DNA from: JAGXFP01 sp039714535
GTDB taxonomy: Bacteria > Desulfobacterota > Desulfobulbia > Desulfobulbales > JAGXFP01
Assembly (NCBI GenBank): GCA_039714535.1
Contig: JBDLJC010000038.1
Coordinates: forward strand, 1 to 36,322
Length of the DNA: 36,322 bases
Direction: 5' to 3'
Both the position numbers and the translations under genes were made by a program. Shown here in pieces: positions 31,607 to 36,322 of this stretch. Each line of letters opens with the position of its first letter. The first letter of the stretch is position 1. The notes under the pieces are model-generated. The model worked only from the letters and a program-made list of their open reading frames with translations. It had not been told where the DNA came from and did not search any database.

Positions 31607-34561
31607 TTATTTCTCTCTTCCCTCTAATATGATCGCCTGATTTTGACGGCGTTGAAGACCATATGCCGAGCCTAACAACAAAGCGGCCATTAACATAAAA
31701 GCCATTACCTTTTGTAAAAGACTGAAATTTACCATGTCATAAAAAAGAACTTTGGCAAAGACCGCGGCAAGCAGGAGCATGGCCAATTTTAACAGAGTCT
31801 TATACTCTTTTTTACCGGTATGAAAAAAGAGCGTTAAACCATGTATCAACAAGGCGACCGATACAATTGGACTGACAACCACATCTGAGAAAAGATATAT
31901 AGTTCGTATATAGAATAATAAAAACAGGAAATGCAGCAGCCATAAATCCGTTTTGTGTTTCCAGTCAGAAACAGTTCTTCGCAATCCACTAATGATCCGG
32001 TAAAACTTTGGATTATAATAAATATCAATGGTCAGGCATGCAAGACCGGCCAACCCAACCCCCCAATACATCCATGTATTGGATGAGGACCGTGTGATAT
32101 TTGCAGCAGAGTATAACACGGCTAAAACAATCGACCATTTACCACTATAATAGACTAGCCGCCAACAGGGCCTTAAGGCATGGATGACAGGCCTTTTCGT
32201 GGTTACAAAGGACAAAACAGCACCAGTAAGTAGTAAGGTTAAGGCTAAATTGTTAGACACACCATAGGTAATCAGAAATAGAGCGATACATCCATAAAGC
32301 CAGGAGCCTGTGAGTAAAAATTTATAATCGCTCTTATAGTACCCTTTTTGAAGCATCCCATTCTCCTTCAAGTAAAGTCCAAGGCAGAGCACGATACCGG
32401 TAACTAACGAGATGGAGGCGGGGTTTATTATCCCTTTGCCGAAAGAGTAAAAACAGCTGAAGCTTGAAAACAGAGCAGCGCAAATAGACAGGATGTATAA
32501 TTCCTGCTGCATAATAGAATGGATTTTCTTCTTTTCCTGTAAAACAAAGCAAATAACCACAGCCCCCCATAAGCCAAGCGGTAAAAAATCTGGCAGATGA
32601 TGCCTTAAAGACGGCAGCCATAATACTGGTAACAGCATATAGAATAATATCCGGGCATTACAGGCAAGCGGCATTAATGTGTTGGCTGGGGCTACTCGTT
32701 GTAGAAAAGTAAAAAAGAGTCGCAATACAATGATTGCTTCAATGATCGAAATTTTTCCAGCTATTGTTTGATCTCTGAAGTGATAGGACTCCACCGTCGC
32801 CATTGAAACTAAAATTCCAATTATTAATGCAGCGTATAATATTACACCCAGACATTGGCTGACCTGAAGATTGAGCCGGTCTCCTCTGTATAAAATGTAA
32901 AACATGGGCAAAACGGCCAATGTATAACAGTATGAAGAAAACAGGGCCGCTGTTGTGATAAAAAATATAATTACAACCCAGAATGAATATGATTCTTGCA
33001 AGATGCGCAAAAGTTCTTGCTCAAAGGACTCCAGCTTGTCTAAATTTTTGGTGGAAATTATTATTGTCAGCCACAAGAAAATACCTACCGCTACCACGTT
33101 CCAATAACCAGAAAGGGTAAAGATATCAGGCCACCCCCCGAGCATTTCGGGTATTAGTATAATTATCTGCAGAAGAGATATGGTTAGCAGGGCATAACCT
33201 TCTTTGCGGACGAAGTAGCCAGAAAACAGAAAACCAAGAAAAATAAGAAGCAGTCCTTCCTGGGCCCAAAACAGAGCCATCAGATTTGACCCGAAAATTG
33301 CGGGGATGGAAAATCCAAGAAAAGATGCTGTAATTGAGATCAAAAATGTGCGTTGTGTATCGGAGAGGTTTTTCCACTTCCACCCCAATACCCCCATGAA
33401 CGGGACAGCATTCAAGATATACAACACGCCCAGGCTGAGACCCCCAGATGAGATTAATCCTTTGAGATTAACTAAGAGAAGACTGATATTGGCGGCCAAT
33501 ATCAGTAATCGTGTTTTGTCGAGCTTCTCAAGGGGCCTGCGATCCCAAAAAAGGCAGTGATAACAATAGATATAGAAAAAAATCTGCAATAATAAAATAG
33601 TGAGAATGTTTGGAGGTAATCTCACCTCAAAAACCAAAAACTCAATGATTCCCGCCAGGATTAGAAATGAACCATGGGCAAGAGGAGGCCAGTCAAGATG
33701 TCTCGCAAGTTTTAAGGCACTCATGGCGATGAGTAGCAGGTAAGCGAGGTAGAAAACAGGTTGTATGCTCTCAATATCAAGAAAGAAGGGGGTAAAAGCT
33801 CCGCCGATAAATGTTATTACGGCAACTATCCGGGTGGTATAGGTTGAGGCAAGAAAAAAGGCGAATATGGTGTTTAACAACAACAGAGTATAGCCGGTAT
33901 TTATCCCGACGAGTTGATAATAAATAGTGAGAAAATAAACACATAGATAATTGAGAACAATACTGATGCCGATGATACTTGAGGCATAACTACGAAATAG
34001 TTCCCGACGGTAAAGGCGTGTTCCGGTAAAGAGAATGGCACATGATCCGGTAAAACATAAGGCCATTTTGGTGGCTGGGCCAAACCAATGGTTAAATGAA
34101 TATTGGAGAAGATAGCCAAAACCAAATGTCAGAGTAACCAGCCCGGCAAGGGTCATAAAAAAAACAGGTAACTTTCCTTTTCCTTTATAATCATCATATA
34201 TAGGTAGAACTGTTTTGAAAATTCCAGGCATAGCCATAGGCATTATTGAGTGAAGAAGTTGCTCTTTAAGCACAGCCTCAGGGGCTTCACTACATTTTTC
34301 TGTTGCCTGTTTTTCAAGCGGAGGTTTTTCCTGAGAGAACAAGTCGCTGTGTTTTTCCTCATTAACTTTAGGTGCTTCTGTAACACTGTGAGCTAACGGG
34401 GTATCTTCTTGAAAGGCAGGAACAAGTTCTGGAAGATGTTCAAGTTTAGATGACTCTTTTTCAAGAAGGGTAATTCTATTTCCTAAAATCTCAGTACGCT
34501 TTTGGAAATCTTGTCTCAACCGAACAAGTTCTAGTTTCAAAGCTTCAATATTATTTTGCAT
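31607..34561 (-). CDS. DUF2339 large integral membrane protein
   Basis: 984 aa. An N-terminal cytosolic coiled coil (about residues 5-38, LVRLRQDFQKRTEILGNRI) and a polar linker are followed by more than 20 hydrophobic helices from residue about 130. The organisation and segments such as FGFGYLLQYSFNHWFGPATKM, TFIGGAFTPFF and LFWAQEGLLLIFLG match DUF2339 proteins, whose function is unknown. AAGGAG lies 13 nt before the ATG, a long spacing. It is convergent with the aminopropyltransferase gene and probably a separate unit. Low GC, like the preceding cluster. Confidence 0.85.
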   Translation of the reverse strand: MQNNIEALKLELVRLRQDFQKRTEILGNRITLLEKESSKLEHLPELVPAFQEDTPLAHSVTEAPKVNEEKHSDLFSQEKPPLEKQATEKCSEAPEAVLKEQLLHSIMPMAMPGIFKTVLPIYDDYKGKGKLPVFFMTLAGLVTLTFGFGYLLQYSFNHWFGPATKMALCFTGSCAILFTGTRLYRRELFRSYASSIIGISIVLNYLCVYFLTIYYQLVGINTGYTLLLLNTIFAFFLASTYTTRIVAVITFIGGAFTPFFLDIESIQPVFYLAYLLLIAMSALKLARHLDWPPLAHGSFLILAGIIEFLVFEVRLPPNILTILLLQIFFYIYCYHCLFWDRRPLEKLDKTRLLILAANISLLLVNLKGLISSGGLSLGVLYILNAVPFMGVLGWKWKNLSDTQRTFLISITASFLGFSIPAIFGSNLMALFWAQEGLLLIFLGFLFSGYFVRKEGYALLTISLLQIIILIPEMLGGWPDIFTLSGYWNVVAVGIFLWLTIIISTKNLDKLESFEQELLRILQESYSFWVVIIFFITTAALFSSYCYTLAVLPMFYILYRGDRLNLQVSQCLGVILYAALIIGILVSMATVESYHFRDQTIAGKISIIEAIIVLRLFFTFLQRVAPANTLMPLACNARILFYMLLPVLWLPSLRHHLPDFLPLGLWGAVVICFVLQEKKKIHSIMQQELYILSICAALFSSFSCFYSFGKGIINPASISLVTGIVLCLGLYLKENGMLQKGYYKSDYKFLLTGSWLYGCIALFLITYGVSNNLALTLLLTGAVLSFVTTKRPVIHALRPCWRLVYYSGKWSIVLAVLYSAANITRSSSNTWMYWGVGLAGLACLTIDIYYNPKFYRIISGLRRTVSDWKHKTDLWLLHFLFLLFYIRTIYLFSDVVVSPIVSVALLIHGLTLFFHTGKKEYKTLLKLAMLLLAAVFAKVLFYDMVNFSLLQKVMAFMLMAALLLGSAYGLQRRQNQAIILEGREK

Positions 34562-35004
34562 GGTATTTCCATTTCTCCTTCAGGAAAATTAAGGAAAGTG
34601 TGCTAGGTATTTTCTAAATTCTTGTCAAACACCAGTTGTTTCTGATTTTCTCTTAAAAACCCACTACGAACCCTACATGTTAGAAGCATTTCGCCCACAA
34701 AACTACTTTTAGCGTCTGGCAGTAATAGACCCCATAGGTTCTTTCATTGTCAAGAGATGTCTATCAGGAAGTTTCTGTTTCATTGTTTGTCAATCAGCAT
34801 CCAACATTAATCTCTCTCAGCGTTGAAACATTACCTTTTTCACGATTGATGCAGAATATCTTTTTCTCTCTGAAACACATCAGGTTGGCGTTTAAGGACT
34901 TCAAAAAGAAAGCTGTTTTCCCCTCAGGGGGGGTAACTAGGAGGCTGTTTTGGGGGGCAATAATTAACGATGTTCAACACTCATATGGAAGTTTCAGTCT
35001 GCAC
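34562..35004. other. Non-coding stretch before the transposase element
   Basis: About 440 nt between the DUF2339 start and the left edge of the transposase element. Apart from the possible promoter near 34600, I see only homopolymer G runs near 34928-34962. A 98-aa plus-strand frame (34747-35043) has no ribosome binding site or family. Confidence 0.4.
34600..34628 (-). promoter_or_regulatory. Possible sigma-70 promoter of the DUF2339 gene
   Basis: On the minus strand a perfect TTGACA (34628-34623) is followed after 17 nt by TAGCAC (34605-34600), a weak -10. It would start transcription about 30 nt before the ATG. Confidence 0.35.
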
Positions 35005-35034
35005 GAAAATCTGGGGACAGAAAATCTGGGGACA
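35005..35034. repeat. 15-bp tandem repeat at the transposase element edge
   Basis: GAAAATCTGGGGACA occurs twice in direct contact (35005-35019 and 35020-35034). The second copy is part of the left inverted repeat of the element. Confidence 0.85.
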
Positions 35035-35763
35035 CAATACTAATTCTTTCTGGGCCGACCTGCTTTGCCAGGTCGTAAACACCTCCCAGCTATCTCTTCA
35101 GCTTTTTGGATAAAGCCTTCACCTCCTATTGGTCGACCAGTCCGAGTCTTCTGTCCCAACTCATCAAGATCCATGTCTCTGTCTGATAAGTACATCTTCC
35201 AATCATCTACTTCTTCCAATATATCAGTGTCGGTAATCAATTCATCTCTCTCTTTCAAACCAGCATGATAAGCAGCTCTTGACCATTGATAATTCCAAGC
35301 ATGTTTTACCATATTTGCTCGCACAGGATTTCTTTCTACATAGCGAACTGCAGCCAGTAGATAGGCGCTATCAAGTGGACAGGAGAAAAATCTGCCCTGA
35401 AACAAATATCCCCTGACTTTCTCTCTAAAATTGATCCTGCGGGTATATAACCGGTGTGCTTCGCCTATGGACCTGGATAAGCCTGATTCATCCTCAGGTA
35501 TAGCAACAAGATGGACGTGATTGGTCATTAAACAATATGAAATGAATTTGACCCCAAAACGATCTCCTTGCTCTCTTTGCAAACGAAGATATTCTGACCG
35601 ATCTTCATTAGAGAAGAACACCGGCAAAGAGCGAACACCCCGTTGTGTTATATGGTGAGGATATCCAGGTAGGACTACCCTTGCGAAACGAGCCATCCAC
35701 CTATCATAACAATCTTGTTGAGTGTAGGCAATGGGGGTAAATTGGTATTATGTCCTCAGATTT
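35022..35763 (-). mobile_element. REP-associated transposase element with inverted ends
   Basis: The left end 35022-35045 and the right end 35740-35763 are inverted copies, 21 of 24 bases the same (for example CTGGGGACACAATACTAATT against CTGAGGACATAATACCAATT). They enclose one HUH transposase gene, and its stop codon lies inside the left repeat. Whether these are the true mobile ends or flanking REP-type sequences is not decidable here. Confidence 0.65.
35040..35696 (-). CDS. REP-associated tyrosine (HUH/Y1) transposase
   Basis: 218-aa single-strand transposase of the IS200-related RAYT type, thought to act on REP-like hairpins. It starts MARFARVVLPGYPHHITQRG. It has the metal-binding HUH motif in YCLMTNHVHLV and the downstream region EAHRLYTRRIN, RGYLFQGRFFS and YVERNPVRANMV, which is typical of the family and includes the candidate catalytic tyrosines. 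The basic C-terminus ends GRPRKN. Full length and apparently intact. Part of it is duplicated at the right edge of the window. Confidence 0.92.
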   Translation of the reverse strand: MARFARVVLPGYPHHITQRGVRSLPVFFSNEDRSEYLRLQREQGDRFGVKFISYCLMTNHVHLVAIPEDESGLSRSIGEAHRLYTRRINFREKVRGYLFQGRFFSCPLDSAYLLAAVRYVERNPVRANMVKHAWNYQWSRAAYHAGLKERDELITDTDILEEVDDWKMYLSDRDMDLDELGQKTRTGRPIGGEGFIQKAEEIAGRCLRPGKAGRPRKN

Positions 35764-35894
35764 CCAGATTTTCTAATGAAAGGGGCTTTGGGGTCTGTCC
35801 CCGTTTACGGACCTTAACAATAAAGTATGGTGCCCCCCCGAATTTACGCAACAATGCAATTACGCAAGCCTGACCCCTATTACTATTACTATTA

Positions 35895-35999
35895 CTGGTC
35901 AAGGAAGGCAAGATCAAGGTTGAACTGCCCAAGAAGAAAGAAGAGCCTGCTGAAGAAGTAGCAGCCGAGGAGGCTCCTGCAGAGGAGGCCGCCGAGTAA
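35895..35999 (+). pseudogene. 3' end of an unidentified gene with acidic tail
   Basis: An open stretch of 34 codons from CTG at 35895 to TAA (35997-35999). It encodes a Lys-rich segment (VKEGKIKVELPKKKEEP) followed by an Ala/Glu tail ending EEAAE. Coding-like composition and a good terminator directly after suggest it is the genuine C-terminus of a displaced gene. Upstream the frame runs through the TATTAC repeats into a TGA at 35871, with no start codon or ribosome binding site. Such tails occur on several translation-related proteins, but I cannot name the parent. Confidence 0.5.
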
Positions 36000-36025
36000 A
36001 CACCTCTGTCCGAATCTGTTTTTCC

Positions 36026-36063
36026 AAAAGCTCTTATCTTATGAACGATAAGGGCTTTTTTTT
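36026..36063 (+). terminator. Terminator after the gene remnant
   Basis: Stem AAAAGCTCTTATC / GATAAGGGCTTTT with one T-G pair around an 8-nt loop, followed by more T. It lies 27 nt after the remnant's stop codon. Confidence 0.88.
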
Positions 36064-36166
36064 GTGGCAAGATCCTCGGTCGACCGGGGTAGGAAACAAA
36101 CGCTATTTTGCCGTTTTTGGCATCAAAAACATGAATATAGGCCCAAAAAAGACCTGCTACAGACAA

Positions 36167-36322
36167 TCATCTCGAATGATTTAAGCTAGTTAGCATGGCC
36201 CGACCCCGATCCCCATTTTTCAGTTGATAATTCCAAGCATGTTTTACCATATTTGCTCGCACAGGATTTCTTTCTACATAGCGAACTGCAGCCAGTAGAT
36301 AGGCGCTATCAAGTGGACAGGA
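36167..36322 (-). pseudogene. Truncated second copy of the transposase, cut by window end
   Basis: Bases 36224-36322 are identical to 35286-35384, inside the transposase gene. Left of 36224 the similarity stops abruptly. The frame continues through 18 unrelated codons to a TGA at 36167-36169, so the copy has lost the region encoding the last ~80 residues. Its 5' part lies beyond the window. Confidence 0.85.

Larger units (their letters stand above)
35764..36166. other. Mosaic of REP-like pieces and a stranded gene end
   Basis: Contains GGGG-TCTGT-CCCC (35790-35802), CCTGACCCC (35869-35877), three copies of TATTAC (35878-35895), the 3' end of an unrelated gene, and its terminator. The GGGGTC-type words recur at 36199-36214 next to the truncated transposase copy. 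A 136-aa minus-strand frame here is not supported as a gene. Confidence 0.5.

Noticed and set aside
34747..35043. 98-aa plus-strand frame running into the transposase element
   Set aside because: No ribosome binding site. It ends in the inverted repeat and tandem 15-mers, and its composition is not protein-like.
35878..35895. Three TATTAC copies as a CRISPR-like or phase-variation repeat
   Set aside because: Only three short units, no spacers and no intact reading frame to switch.
35756..36166. 136-aa minus-strand frame at the right edge
   Set aside because: It is antisense to the gene remnant and terminator on the plus strand, and its middle is a low-complexity Ser/Ala run that mirrors the Ala/Glu-rich remnant.
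1..36322. CRISPR arrays, rRNA genes, riboswitches of known class, nif structural genes
   Set aside because: None was recognised on either strand in this window.

Overview
The window most likely comes from a bacterial chromosome of the Desulfobacterota (a Desulfobulbales-like anaerobe). This is inferred from gene content, not from a marker gene: an rnfCDGEAB-ordered Rnf complex, an archaeal-type split glutamate synthase rich in ferredoxin domains, and a bacterial NrpR-type nitrogen repressor. The left two thirds look GC-richer, and the part after the tRNA-Lys at 23660 is visibly AT-richer.

Region 1 (48-6934, minus strand) is a tight operon rnfC-rnfD-rnfG-rnfE-rnfA-rnfB-apbE. It encodes the ion-pumping ferredoxin:NAD+ oxidoreductase and the flavin transferase that loads FMN onto RnfG and RnfD. 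RnfA carries an unusual exported N-terminal domain, and rnfD has no standard start codon after its ribosome binding site. A PAS/HD-GYP cyclic-di-GMP phosphodiesterase gene (7610-8827, plus) is divergent from it.

Region 2 (9164-23470) is a nitrogen-assimilation block. On the minus strand are amtB-glnB-glnD (ammonium channel, PII, PII uridylyltransferase) and a two-gene regulator operon, nrpR followed by a NifA-like sigma-54 activator. On the plus strand are glnA (GSI-alpha type) and a three-gene glutamate synthase operon. The regulatory DNA is readable. There are near-consensus sigma-54 promoters before amtB and glnA, a long dyad placed like an enhancer site upstream of glnA, alternative hairpins in the glnA leader, and a sigma-70 promoter before the glutamate synthase operon. 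That last promoter is followed by a 20-bp dyad containing GGAA-N6-TTCC, the operator pattern known for archaeal NrpR. Together these suggest activator control of uptake and glutamine synthesis and repressor control of glutamate synthase.

Region 3 (23660-34561) starts at a tRNA-Lys(CUU) gene with its own terminator. It continues with a voltage-gated K+ channel, speD, a DUF2170 (YjfI) gene, a PspA/IM30 gene, a DUF4178-like gene, a small ribbon-helix-helix-like gene, a double-DUF350 (YjfL-like) membrane protein, a membrane-anchored beta-sandwich protein, a tiny Gly/Tyr-rich membrane peptide and a membrane-embedded polyamine aminopropyltransferase. This polyamine/PspA/ion-channel neighbourhood looks like a multi-gene envelope system of unknown purpose and is the best candidate for an under-described system here. 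A large DUF2339 membrane protein is convergent with it.

Region 4 (35005-36322) holds a REP-associated (HUH/Y1) transposase gene bounded by imperfect inverted repeats. It is followed by a stranded 3' end of an unrelated gene with its terminator, and by the start of a second, truncated transposase copy that is identical to the first over 99 bp and runs off the window.
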